A DNA stretch of 64,000 nt. Origin: Clostridium sp. OF03-18AA. Its GTDB lineage: Bacteria > Bacillota > Clostridia > Lachnospirales > Lachnospiraceae. The notes under the pieces are model-generated. The model made no database searches and was not told the DNA's origin. It worked only from the letters and a program-made list of their open reading frames with translations. Position 1 is the first letter of the stretch. Each line of letters opens with the position of its first letter. The stretch is from the NCBI RefSeq assembly GCF_003478035.1, contig NZ_QUEP01000001.1:1-64000 (forward strand), written 5' to 3'. Below, piece after piece: positions 16,657 through 24,681 of this stretch. The position numbers were made by a program, and so were the translations under genes.

Positions 16657-17773
16657 TGCGCTGCAGGTGTATTATGATGAAAAACTTGTGGGGACATTGG
16701 CCATGACAGCAAATCGAAAAGCAGCATTTCAGTACACCGATGAATGGCTGGAACATGGATTTTCGATCAGCCCGTTCTCGCTGCCGTTAAAAAAGCAGGT
16801 GTTTGTGCCCACAAAGGATTATTTTGGCGGCCTTTATGGCGTGTTTGCGGACAGTCTTCCGGATAATTGGGGAAGATTGCTGCTAAATCGTCTGCTTCGT
16901 GAGCATAAACAGGATCCGGATAAACTGACGGTTTTAGACCGACTGGCAATCGTTGGAAAATCAGGAATGGGTGCGTTGACGTATTATCCGGAAAGAAAAT
17001 TTCCAGAGCAGCGGGATAATCCTGACCTGGATGAACTGGCGCGGGAGTGTCAGAAAATATTGAACACAGAATATACAGACAAACTTGACGAATTGTACCG
17101 GCTTGGAGGAACGAGCGGAGGAACAAGGCCGAAGATCATGACTTCGATTGGAAATGAAGAGTGGATCATAAAATTTCCGGCCCATGTAGATGGAAAAGAT
17201 GCGGGAAAAATGGAGTATGATTATTCATGCTGTGCCCGGAAATGTGAAATTACGATGAGTGAGACAAAGTTGTTCCCATCTGGAATCTGTAAAGGCTATT
17301 TTGGAACCAGGCGGTTTGACAGAGTCCCTGATCAAAATGGAATAAAGCGAGTCCATATGCTGACAGCTGCAGCGCTTCTCGAACTGGACTTTGAACAGCC
17401 GAGTCTTGATTACCACAGTCTGATGAAACTTACGAAGATATTGACGAAGGATCATTATGCGGATGTGGAAAGTATGTTTCGAAGAATGTGTTTTAATGTT
17501 TTTGCGCATAACAGAGATGACCACTCAAAAAATTTCACCTATTTATATGATGAAGAAAAAGATCAGTGGAGACTGAGCCCTGCATATGATCTTACTTATA
17601 GTAATACGTACTATGGGGAACACACAACGACCATCGACGGAAATGGAAAAGATCCGGGAAGAAAAGAATTATTAGCTGTTGGCACTACGGCTGGAATGAA
17701 GAAGAACCGGTGTATAGAAATTATTGATGAGATCGAGAGGTGTGTGGGAGAGATGCTTGGCGACTACCTATAG
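16643..17773 (+). CDS. hipA: HipA-like serine/threonine kinase toxin
   Basis: A 376-residue HipA family protein, somewhat shorter than E. coli HipA. The N-terminal subdomain (YYDEKLVGTLAM, FADSLPDNWGRLLL) is followed by the glycine-rich GGTSGGTRPK, the lysine-bearing WIIKFPAH strand and the catalytic NRDDHSKNF, with LSPAYDLTYS as the metal-binding DxT-type segment. Known HipA proteins phosphorylate glutamyl- or tryptophanyl-tRNA synthetase and induce persistence; the target here is unknown. All key motifs look intact, so it should be an active kinase. AAGGAGG precedes the ATG inside hipB. Confidence 0.9.
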   Translation: MKQDNALQVYYDEKLVGTLAMTANRKAAFQYTDEWLEHGFSISPFSLPLKKQVFVPTKDYFGGLYGVFADSLPDNWGRLLLNRLLREHKQDPDKLTVLDRLAIVGKSGMGALTYYPERKFPEQRDNPDLDELARECQKILNTEYTDKLDELYRLGGTSGGTRPKIMTSIGNEEWIIKFPAHVDGKDAGKMEYDYSCCARKCEITMSETKLFPSGICKGYFGTRRFDRVPDQNGIKRVHMLTAAALLELDFEQPSLDYHSLMKLTKILTKDHYADVESMFRRMCFNVFAHNRDDHSKNFTYLYDEEKDQWRLSPAYDLTYSNTYYGEHTTTIDGNGKDPGRKELLAVGTTAGMKKNRCIEIIDEIERCVGEMLGDYL

Positions 17774-17842
17774 AATGCGTTCTACTATGAGCCTGAAAAG
17801 TTACAATGTTTCAATGAAATACACAATTAATTCACAAAAAAA

Positions 17843-17885
17843 TTAGCACTCACCTCTTGACAGTGCTAATAATATGTGTTATATT
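17843..17885 (+). promoter_or_regulatory. CIRCE operator and promoter of hsp20-clpB
   Basis: TTAGCACTC, a 9-base spacer and CAGTGCTAA (17843-17869) form the HrcA-binding CIRCE inverted repeat with one mismatch from consensus. TTGACA (17857-17862), a 17-base spacer and TATATT (17880-17885) form a promoter whose -35 lies inside the operator, so HrcA binding would block RNA polymerase directly. Confidence 0.92.
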
Positions 17886-18015
17886 ACATGCAGAACAAAG
17901 GAAGAGAGAAAAAATCAAAGGATCTCAAGGAGTTCCCAAGATTGTAAAATCTTCTGAAGTTCTTTCAGATAGATGACAAACAAGAAAACAGGAATTCTGA
18001 TTGGAGGAATGATTT

Positions 18016-18462
18016 ATGTATATGCCGAGTATTTTTGGAGAAAGTTTATTTGATAATATGTTCCCGTTTGATGAGAAGTTCTTTACAGAAAAGAAGGATC
18101 CGTTGTATGGTAAGAATGTATCCAGACTGATGAAGACAGATGTCAGAGAGACAGAAAAGACGTATGAGCTTGATATCGATCTTCCGGGATTTAAGAAAGA
18201 TGAGATCCAGATTGAACTGAAGGATGGTTATCTGACCGTCAGTGCCGAGAAAGGTCTTGATAAGGACGAGGAAGATAAGAAAGGCAAATACATCCGCAAG
18301 GAACGTTATGCAGGTGCTCTGAGCAGAACCTTCTATCTTGGCGAGGAGATCCGGGAAGAGGAGATTAAGGCAAAATTCGAAAACGGTATCCTGAGCGTAT
18401 CAATTCCGAAAGAGGAAGAGAAGAAGGTTGAAGGTCCGAAGCACATTTCCATCGAAGGGTGA
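18016..18462 (+). CDS. Hsp20/alpha-crystallin small heat-shock protein
   Basis: A 148-residue ATP-independent chaperone. The alpha-crystallin domain spans roughly residues 38-140, with DLPGFKKDEIQIELKDG, the FENGILSVSIPK signature strand and a C-terminal tail. It holds unfolding proteins for hand-over to ClpB/DnaK. It has a strong GGAGGA site, lies 131 bases downstream of the CIRCE promoter, and is followed by clpB 154 bases later, so both probably form a HrcA-controlled unit. Confidence 0.93.
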   Translation: MYMPSIFGESLFDNMFPFDEKFFTEKKDPLYGKNVSRLMKTDVRETEKTYELDIDLPGFKKDEIQIELKDGYLTVSAEKGLDKDEEDKKGKYIRKERYAGALSRTFYLGEEIREEEIKAKFENGILSVSIPKEEEKKVEGPKHISIEG

Positions 18463-18615
18463 TCTGACAGCCCCGAGCGGTAACGATACAGAAACGCATG
18501 CGAAGCTGCCACGTATCTAAAAGATTAAGCCGCCCGGCGGATGAAAATTTCGCTGGGCGGTATTACTGACAACAAACACAACAAGTACTTCAGAATTGAA
18601 GGGAGGCTTGCGATC

Positions 18616-21216
18616 ATGAATATCAGCAAATTTACACAGAAATCAGTGGAAGCAGTCCAGAACTGCGAGAAGCTGGCTTATGAATATGGAAATCAGCAGA
18701 TCGACCAGGAACATCTCCTGGTAAGTCTGTTAAAGTTAGATGACAGCCTGATCTTAAAGCTGATCACAAAGATGGGAATCTCCGGTGAGCAGTTTACAGA
18801 TGAGGCGGAAGCAGCACTTAAAAAGCTGCCGAAGGTATCCGGAGGCGGACAGGTCTATCTCACTCAGGACCTCAATAAAGTCCTGATTGACGCCGAGGAC
18901 GAGGCAAAGGCGATGGGAGACGAATATGTTTCCGTCGAGCATCTGTTCTTATGCCTGTTAAAACAGCCGAACAAGGCTATGAAGGAACTGTTCCGTACTT
19001 ATGGGATCGACCGTAATAAATTCTTACAGGCTCTGTCCACGGTCCGCGGCAACCAGAGAGTTACCAGTGATAATCCGGAGGCAACCTACGATACCTTAAA
19101 TAAATACGGTTCTGACCTTGTAGAGAAGGCAAGAGACCAGAAGATGGATCCGGTGATCGGCCGTGACGCCGAGATCCGGAACGTGATCCGGATCCTTTCC
19201 AGAAAAACGAAAAACAACCCGGTTCTGATCGGTGAACCCGGTGTTGGTAAGACCGCCGTTGTAGAAGGTCTTGCACAGCGTATCGTCCGCGGCGATGTGC
19301 CGGAGGGCTTAAAAGATAAGAAATTATTCTCACTGGATATGGGTGCCCTTGTTGCGGGTGCGAAATATCGCGGTGAGTTTGAGGAACGTTTAAAAGCCGT
19401 TCTCGATGAGGTGAGAAAGAGCGAGGGACAGATCATTTTGTTCATCGATGAGCTTCACACCATCGTAGGAGCCGGAAAGACGGAAGGCTCTATGGATGCC
19501 GGCAATATGTTAAAGCCGATGCTTGCCCGTGGTGAGTTACACTGTATCGGTGCGACAACTCTGGATGAGTACCGGAAATATATTGAGAAGGATCCGGCTC
19601 TGGAACGTCGTTTCCAGCCGGTTATGGTTGATGAGCCGACGGTTGAGGATACGATTTCGATCCTTCGTGGACTGAAGGACCGCTATGAGGTTTATCATGG
19701 CGTAAAGATCACCGATTCCGCGCTTGTAGCGGCGGCAACCCTTTCCAACCGTTATATCAGCGATCGTTTCCTTCCGGATAAGGCTATCGACCTCGTGGAT
19801 GAAGCCTGCGCAATGATCAAGACGGAGCTCGATTCCATGCCGACGGAGCTGGATGAACTCTCCAGAAAGATCATGCAGCTGGAGATCGAGGAGGCGGCTC
19901 TCAAGAAAGAGACAGATCATTTAAGTCAGGAGCGTCTTGCGGATCTTCAGAAGGAGCTTGCGGAGCTTCATGACCAGTTTGCGACTCAGAAGGCTCAGTG
20001 GCAGAACGAGAAGGCGACGGTTGATAAGCTTTCCTCCATCCGTGAGGAGATCGAGGCAGTCCATCGTCAGATCCAGGATGCACAGCAGAAATACGATCTG
20101 AATAAGGCAGCAGAGCTCCAGTACGGTAAGCTTCCGCAGCTTGAAAAAGAGCTGAAGGAAGAGGAGGAGAAGGTAAAGAACGCAGATCTGAGCCTTGTCC
20201 ATGAGAGCGTTACCGAAGATGAGATCGCAAGGATCATCTCCCGTTGGACCGGTATCCCGGTTGCAAAGCTCACGGAGAGCGAGAGAAACAAGACTCTTCA
20301 TCTGGACGATGAGCTCCACAAACGTGTTGTCGGTCAGGATGAGGCAGTTGAGAAGGTTACAGACGCGATCATCCGTTCCAAGGCCGGGATCAAGGATCCG
20401 ACAAAGCCGATCGGTTCCTTCCTGTTCCTCGGACCTACCGGTGTCGGCAAGACAGAGCTTGCAAAGACGCTTGCGGCAAGTCTGTTCGATGATGAGAACA
20501 ACATGGTCCGGATCGATATGAGTGAATACATGGAGAAATACTCCGTATCCCGTCTGATCGGAGCGCCGCCAGGATATGTCGGATACGATGAGGGCGGTCA
20601 GCTCACAGAGGCAGTCCGCAGAAAACCGTATTGTGTCGTTTTGTTTGATGAGATCGAGAAGGCACATCCGGATGTATTCAATGTTCTGCTTCAGGTCCTC
20701 GATGACGGACGTATCACAGATTCCATGGGTAAGACCGTGGACTTCAAGAATACGATCATTATCCTGACCTCCAATATCGGTTCCCAGTATCTGCTTGACG
20801 GCATCGATGAGAACGGTGATATCAAGCCGGAGGCAAAGGCTGAGGTCATGAACGATCTGCGTGCCCACTTCCGTCCGGAGTTCTTAAACCGTCTTGATGA
20901 GACGATCCTCTTCAAGCCGCTTACAAAGAACAACATCGGAAGCATCATCGATCTGCTTGTTGCTGATATCAACAAGCGTCTGGCGGATAAAGAGCTTGTG
21001 GTTGCACTTTCCGATTCTGCAAAGCAGTTTATCGTGGACAACGGTTATGATCCGGTATACGGCGCAAGACCGCTTAAGAGATATCTGCAGAAGAATGTGG
21101 AGACTCTGGCAGCCCGCCTGATCCTGTCGGATGGCGTCCACACCGGAGATACGATCAGGATCGACGTGGTCGATGGAAAACTCAATGCGTCTGCGGAGAG
21201 AGGAACAAAAGAATAA
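18616..21216 (+). CDS. clpB: ATP-dependent chaperone ClpB
   Basis: An 866-residue class I Hsp100 disaggregase. It has the N-domain repeat ([21 protein letters not shown]), Walker [10 protein letters not shown] and Walker [12 protein letters not shown] in NBD1, the middle coiled-coil propeller (roughly residues 400-530) that separates ClpB from ClpA/C, and Walker [10 protein letters not shown] and Walker [10 protein letters not shown] in NBD2, with GARPLKR near the end. The ATG at 18616 follows GGGAGG; an upstream in-frame start at 18541 would overlap a hairpin and is unlikely. It follows hsp20 and shares its CIRCE control. Confidence 0.96.
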   Translation: MNISKFTQKSVEAVQNCEKLAYEYGNQQIDQEHLLVSLLKLDDSLILKLITKMGISGEQFTDEAEAALKKLPKVSGGGQVYLTQDLNKVLIDAEDEAKAMGDEYVSVEHLFLCLLKQPNKAMKELFRTYGIDRNKFLQALSTVRGNQRVTSDNPEATYDTLNKYGSDLVEKARDQKMDPVIGRDAEIRNVIRILSRKTKNNPVLIGEPGVGKTAVVEGLAQRIVRGDVPEGLKDKKLFSLDMGALVAGAKYRGEFEERLKAVLDEVRKSEGQIILFIDELHTIVGAGKTEGSMDAGNMLKPMLARGELHCIGATTLDEYRKYIEKDPALERRFQPVMVDEPTVEDTISILRGLKDRYEVYHGVKITDSALVAAATLSNRYISDRFLPDKAIDLVDEACAMIKTELDSMPTELDELSRKIMQLEIEEAALKKETDHLSQERLADLQKELAELHDQFATQKAQWQNEKATVDKLSSIREEIEAVHRQIQDAQQKYDLNKAAELQYGKLPQLEKELKEEEEKVKNADLSLVHESVTEDEIARIISRWTGIPVAKLTESERNKTLHLDDELHKRVVGQDEAVEKVTDAIIRSKAGIKDPTKPIGSFLFLGPTGVGKTELAKTLAASLFDDENNMVRIDMSEYMEKYSVSRLIGAPPGYVGYDEGGQLTEAVRRKPYCVVLFDEIEKAHPDVFNVLLQVLDDGRITDSMGKTVDFKNTIIILTSNIGSQYLLDGIDENGDIKPEAKAEVMNDLRAHFRPEFLNRLDETILFKPLTKNNIGSIIDLLVADINKRLADKELVVALSDSAKQFIVDNGYDPVYGARPLKRYLQKNVETLAARLILSDGVHTGDTIRIDVVDGKLNASAERGTKE

Positions 21217-21275
21217 TTAGAAAACCGGATTCCGGGCGGGTGCCTCGAAAGGCAGTCCGGAACCCGGATAAAAGA

Positions 21276-21414
21276 AAAACGTAACTATTCAGTACCTTCA
21301 TAGTTACACGCAAAAATCCATTCCAGATCAGCTTCGCTGATGGGATTTTTGCCCTCCAGCCTATGTTTTCTTACGGTCAGCGCAGCAAGTGCGCAGACCT
21401 ACTGAACAGTTACA
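21276..21414 (+). repeat. Dispersed repeat family C, copy 1
   Basis: A gene-free stretch with a GTAACTAT/ATAGTTAC hairpin, a longer hairpin (GCAAAAATCC with GGATTTTTGC) and a terminal block ending AGACCTACTGAACAGTTAC. The terminal block recurs in diverged form near 43600-43627. Confidence 0.45.
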
Positions 21415-21415
21415 G

Positions 21416-21486
21416 AAAAACTTCATCTCTGGAAACCTTCAGACTGATATCACAGCCTGAAAAAATTCCGGAGATGAAGTTTTTTT
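21416..21486. terminator. Bidirectional terminator between clpB and pcp
   Basis: A 14-bp perfect stem (AAAAACTTCATCTC with GAGATGAAGTTTTT), extended by GGAA/TTCC, encloses a loop of about 30 bases and is flanked by A and T runs. It serves convergent clpB and pcp. Confidence 0.8.
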
Positions 21487-21504
21487 GTGCGACAGAAGTG
21501 ACTT

Positions 21505-22146
21505 TTAGTGCGTCTCTCCTCCGACCACTTTGATATCCTGCTCATATTCAACAGCGGCCTTCACAGCCGCTTCCAATGCAGCCGTAATATCCGCAATGGC
21601 CATAGACGGGGTTGCCGGTTTATTGACAACCTGGGAAACGGCATACGGAACGTGGATAAAGCCACCGCGTACATTTGGAAATTCCTTTTGGATATAGTAT
21701 AAAATTCCATACATGACATGGTTGCAGATATAGGTTCCTGCGGTGTTGGAGAGGGTAGAAGGATAACCGGCGTTCCTGATCTCCTGAACCATCGCCTTCA
21801 CCGGAAGATTGGAGAAATAGGCAGCATCTCCGTCTGCAAAAATCGGCTCATCGATGGGCTGGTTTCCTTCGTTATCCGGGATTCTTGCATCTGTTACATT
21901 GATCGCAACACGCTCCGGAGTCACACCGAACCGTCCGCCGGCCTGACCGATGCTGATGACGATATCCGGGCGGAGCTCCAGCATCTTTTCATGGACCTTC
22001 GCAATGGATTTATTGACGACGGTCGGGATCTGCAGCTTTGTGATCGTTGCGCCTGCGATCTCATCTTTCATGGCTTTTACAGCTTCCCATGCCGGATTGA
22101 TCGGCTCTCCGCCGAAGGGGTCGAACCCGGTGATCAGTACGTTCAT
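21505..22146 (-). CDS. pcp: Pyroglutamyl-peptidase I
   Basis: A 213-residue cytosolic cysteine peptidase (family C15) that removes N-terminal pyroglutamate from peptides. The catalytic triad is E78 ([11 protein letters not shown]), C141 ([13 protein letters not shown]) and H165 (GFIHVPY). It has the usual TGFDPFGG start and normal length. The minus-strand site GTGAGGA precedes the ATG. It is divergent from map and fits the peptide-scavenging theme of the region. Confidence 0.96.
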   Translation of the reverse strand: MNVLITGFDPFGGEPINPAWEAVKAMKDEIAGATITKLQIPTVVNKSIAKVHEKMLELRPDIVISIGQAGGRFGVTPERVAINVTDARIPDNEGNQPIDEPIFADGDAAYFSNLPVKAMVQEIRNAGYPSTLSNTAGTYICNHVMYGILYYIQKEFPNVRGGFIHVPYAVSQVVNKPATPSMAIADITAALEAAVKAAVEYEQDIKVVGGETH

Positions 22147-22250
22147 GTAAATTCCTCACTTTCTTTAAAGCCGCCTCTGCAGCGCGGGGGATTTTCAGTC
22201 CGGAAAATCCACGCCGTGATATTAACGGCATATTTTCTCAGGAGACTTAT

Positions 22251-22279
22251 TTGACAAACAGAGTCTCCGACGTTATGAT
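22251..22279 (+). promoter_or_regulatory. Promoter of map
   Basis: TTGACA (22251-22256), a 17-base spacer and TATGAT (22274-22279). The transcript would carry a leader of about 200 nt that contains the family B repeat hairpins. Confidence 0.75.
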
Positions 22280-22293
22280 AGATAAGGATATTA

Positions 22294-22431
22294 TACAGGA
22301 AAATAAAAGAATTCGCAAACGCAATTCCTGTACACGGACAGGAATTTTCTAATGTGCAAACGCGCGAAGATGTAGATTGTCACATGCGACCGCGTGAGGC
22401 GCGAGAATATGCCAGGCATATTCTTTTTTAG
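22294..22431 (+). repeat. Dispersed repeat family B, copy 1
   Basis: It contains ACAGGAA/TTCCTGT inverted arms followed by the B2 block: GCGCGAAGATG, ATGCGACCGCG, GGCGCGAG and a terminal ATATGCC/GGCATAT hairpin with a T run. It lies within the map leader. Confidence 0.6.
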
Positions 22432-22485
22432 GGAACATCCCGTACAGTACAGAAATGCAAAAACAGATAGAAAAGAGGAAAAATT

Positions 22486-23361
22486 ATGTTTCGCAGAATC
22501 GGAAAAAATGATCCATGCTGGTGTGGAAGCGGGAAGCCATATTGTGAGTGCCATATGGCATTTGACCAGAAGATCAGTCGTGCCCGCTTCGCAGGCCACG
22601 AGGTTCCGTCCCACAAGATTATCAAGACACCGGCACAGATCGAGGGGATTCGTGAGAGCGGAAAACTGAATGTGGCAGTCCTTGATTATGTGGCGGAGCA
22701 CATCAGAGCGGGAATTACCACGGAGGAGATCGACCAGTGGGTATACGACTTTACGACAAAGCACGGCGGGATTCCGGCACCGTTAAATTATGAGGGATTC
22801 CCGAAGAGCGTGTGTACCTCCATCAATGATCAGGTATGCCACGGAATCCCGTCCGGAGATGTTGTCTTAAAAGACGGCGATATCATCAACGTGGATGTCT
22901 CCACGATCCTTCACGGATATTTCTCTGATTCGTCCAGAATGTTCCTGATCGGCAACGTGGATCCGGAAAAGGAAAAACTTGTCCGCGTCACGAACGAAGC
23001 TGTGGAAAAGGGTCTCGAGCAGGTAAAACCGTGGGGATTCTTAGGAGATATGGGGCAGGCAGTCCATGACTATGCGAAGAAGAACGGATACACCATTGTC
23101 GAGGAAGTCGGCGGCCACGGTGTCGGTCTTGAGTTCCATGAAGACCCGTTTGTAAGCTATGTGACAAGACGGGGCGAGGAGATGCTTATGGCACCGGGGA
23201 TGATCTTTACCATCGAGCCGATGATCAACATGGGCCGTCCGGATATCTTTGTGGATGACAGCAATGGCTGGACGATCTATACCGATGACAGGCTTCCGTC
23301 TGCCCAGAGGGAGATCATGGTACTCGTGACAGAGACCGGACATGAGGTCCTTGCGTGGTAG
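22486..23361 (+). CDS. map: Type I methionine aminopeptidase with N-terminal SEC-C zinc motif
   Basis: A 291-residue enzyme that removes the initiator methionine from nascent proteins. Metal ligands are D137, D148, H211, E244 and E275, with H119 (QVCHGIP) as the conserved catalytic histidine. Residues 1-25 carry a SEC-C-like zinc motif (DPCWCGSGKPYCECH; C11, C13, C20, C22/H23), probably for ribosome contact, as in MAP variants of many clostridia. The ATG at 22486 begins exactly at this motif, after a GAGGAAA site. Confidence 0.95.
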   Translation: MFRRIGKNDPCWCGSGKPYCECHMAFDQKISRARFAGHEVPSHKIIKTPAQIEGIRESGKLNVAVLDYVAEHIRAGITTEEIDQWVYDFTTKHGGIPAPLNYEGFPKSVCTSINDQVCHGIPSGDVVLKDGDIINVDVSTILHGYFSDSSRMFLIGNVDPEKEKLVRVTNEAVEKGLEQVKPWGFLGDMGQAVHDYAKKNGYTIVEEVGGHGVGLEFHEDPFVSYVTRRGEEMLMAPGMIFTIEPMINMGRPDIFVDDSNGWTIYTDDRLPSAQREIMVLVTETGHEVLAW

Positions 23362-23440
23362 AAAAACAGGGAGAAAAACCGTTACTGTTTGCGCAAGGCG
23401 TAAACAGTGACGAAAAACCTGATGAAAAACAGGAAAATTC

Positions 23441-23471
23441 CTTGAATAGTATCTGAAAATTCGGTATAATA
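23441..23471 (+). promoter_or_regulatory. Promoter of the phosphoribosyltransferase gene
   Basis: TTGAAT, a 17-base spacer and TATAAT lie about 45 bases upstream of the ATG at 23518. Confidence 0.75.
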
Positions 23472-23517
23472 TAGTCAAATAACAGTAAACGTGAGATTTG
23501 AATAAGGAGGATCGTGT

Positions 23518-24156
23518 ATGGAGTTAAAGTATGACAAAATTCAGACGACCGGTACAGATACCCCGTTAAAAATCGTAAAGGGACATTTTGCAACGAATCA
23601 TGCCCACACGAATTACTATTTTGACCTGACGACGGTAAAGAGCCGTCTGAGTGAGGCGGGAGGAATTGCCCAGGCACTCGTACATATGTATCTGTACGAT
23701 ATGATCGTCGATACAATCGTATGCATGGAAGGGACCGAGGTGATCGGAACGCTTCTTGCGCAGGAGCTGACAAAAGGCGGTTTCATGTCGAAGAACGCCC
23801 ATAAGACGATCTACGTTATCAAACCGGAGTTCAACAGCAACAGCCAGATCGTGTTTAAGGACAATTACCGCGCAATGATCAATGGAAAGAATGTGCTGAT
23901 CCTCACCGCGACCGTGACAACAGGTCTGACGATCAACAAGGCGATCGAGGGTGTCCAGTACTATGGAGGAATTATTCAGGGGATCTCCGCAGTATTCAGC
24001 GCACTTGAGAATGTCAACGGAATTCCGATCAAGTCGGTATTCGGATTAAAAGATGTTCCGGATTACCAGTACAGCGACTACAGAAACTGCCCGTTATGTA
24101 AGGAAGGAAAGAAACTGGATGCGCTGATCAATCCGTATGGATATTCAAAACTGTAA
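23518..24156 (+). CDS. Type I phosphoribosyltransferase (orotate PRTase-like)
   Basis: A 212-residue PRTase-fold protein. The PRPP-binding loop is seen as GKNVLILTATVTTGLTINKAIEG, where the usual acidic pair before the threonines is replaced by TA, so catalysis with PRPP should not be assumed. A late cysteine pair (CPLCKEGKKLD) is shared with orotate-PRTase-like proteins of Clostridia. The N-terminal FATNHAHTNYYFDL and METEV-like loop (CMEGTEVIG) fit the family. It is monocistronic, between its own promoter and a terminator. The physiological substrate is unknown. Confidence 0.75.
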   Translation: MELKYDKIQTTGTDTPLKIVKGHFATNHAHTNYYFDLTTVKSRLSEAGGIAQALVHMYLYDMIVDTIVCMEGTEVIGTLLAQELTKGGFMSKNAHKTIYVIKPEFNSNSQIVFKDNYRAMINGKNVLILTATVTTGLTINKAIEGVQYYGGIIQGISAVFSALENVNGIPIKSVFGLKDVPDYQYSDYRNCPLCKEGKKLDALINPYGYSKL

Positions 24157-24177
24157 AAATAATTTGAAATAGGAGCA

Positions 24178-24220
24178 GCTCTGCAGGCCGGGGAAATCCC
24201 AGTGCCTGCAGAGCTTTTTC
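24178..24220 (+). terminator. Terminator of the phosphoribosyltransferase gene
   Basis: GCTCTGCAGGC pairs with GCCTGCAGAGC, followed by TTTTTC, just after the stop codon. Family B repeat copy 2 starts right at the T run. Confidence 0.85.
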
Positions 24221-24263
24221 TTTTAACAGGGAACTCCGATGAATTCCCAGTTAAATAAAAAGG
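24213..24263 (+). repeat. Dispersed repeat family B, copy 2 (palindrome part only)
   Basis: A diverged copy of the B1 palindrome (TTAACAGGGAA...TTCCCAGTTAA) beginning directly at the terminator T run and ending AAAAAGGCACTG, as in the other copies. Confidence 0.6.
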
Positions 24264-24322
24264 CACTGACGAGCCAGCGATGTTACATAACTCTGGTTCA
24301 TACAAGATATAAAAAGAAACTA

Positions 24323-24350
24323 CTTGCAATTTCTGACAAAGTGCTTATAA
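24323..24350 (+). promoter_or_regulatory. Promoter of the ilv operon
   Basis: TTGCAA, a 16-base spacer and TATAAT about 50 bases upstream of the leader-peptide ATG. Confidence 0.7.
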
Positions 24351-24400
24351 TAAAACATAGTAACATTGCTGAAGGGCAACTGGAAAGGAGACGCAAAGAT

Positions 24401-24505
24401 ATGACGAATCTTATTCTACTCGCAGTCGTGATTCGAATTATCGTCAGCATTATCGTCGTGGACGGGAATGCTTATTTGCGTTATACTGAATCCGGGATTG
24501 CCTGA
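24401..24505 (+). CDS. Branched-chain leader peptide of the ilv operon
   Basis: A 34-codon ORF with a good ribosome binding site (AAAGGAG) whose peptide contains LILLAVVIRIIVSIIVV: 14 of these 17 residues are Leu, Ile or Val. It is followed 36 bases later by an intrinsic terminator and then ilvB. This is the classic layout of ribosome-mediated attenuation: when charged Leu, Ile or Val tRNA is short, stalled ribosomes would prevent terminator formation and turn the operon on. It is short and atypical, but composition and position make it very likely functional. Confidence 0.92.
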   Translation: MTNLILLAVVIRIIVSIIVVDGNAYLRYTESGIA

Positions 24506-24540
24506 TAGAAACTTGAAAGAACAAGTTACGAAAGAAAGCA

Positions 24541-24573
24541 AAGCCTTACAGTGTAACGCTGTAAGGCTTTTTT
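24541..24573 (+). terminator. ilv attenuator terminator
   Basis: A perfect 11-bp stem (AAGCCTTACAG with CTGTAAGGCTT), a 7-base loop and six T residues, between the leader peptide and ilvB. Confidence 0.92.
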
Positions 24574-24589
24574 ATACCTGAATTTTGAT

Positions 24590-24650
24590 ACGGACATTTG
24601 TCCGTACCGAAAAAAGAAAAGACGGGAATGTCTGACAGAGTCGGACATTC
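24590..24650 (+). promoter_or_regulatory. Two palindromes between the ilv attenuator and ilvB
   Basis: ACGGACA-2-TGTCCGT (24590-24605) and GAATGTCTGA-5-TCGGACATTC (24626-24650) share a GGACATT core. They could be protein-binding sites or mRNA hairpins between the attenuator and the ilvB ribosome binding site. Function unknown. Confidence 0.4.
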
Positions 24651-24681
24651 TGAAAGAAATAAGATGAGGGGAAAAACAGCT

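Noticed and set aside
19921..20868. A 315-codon minus-strand reading frame
   Set aside because: It is antisense to the clpB coding region, has no ribosome binding site and no recognisable domain; it is an artefact of clpB codon bias.
23518..24156. Calling the phosphoribosyltransferase pyrE
   Set aside because: The PRPP loop lacks the usual acidic pair and no other pyrimidine genes are near, so orotate as substrate is not supported.
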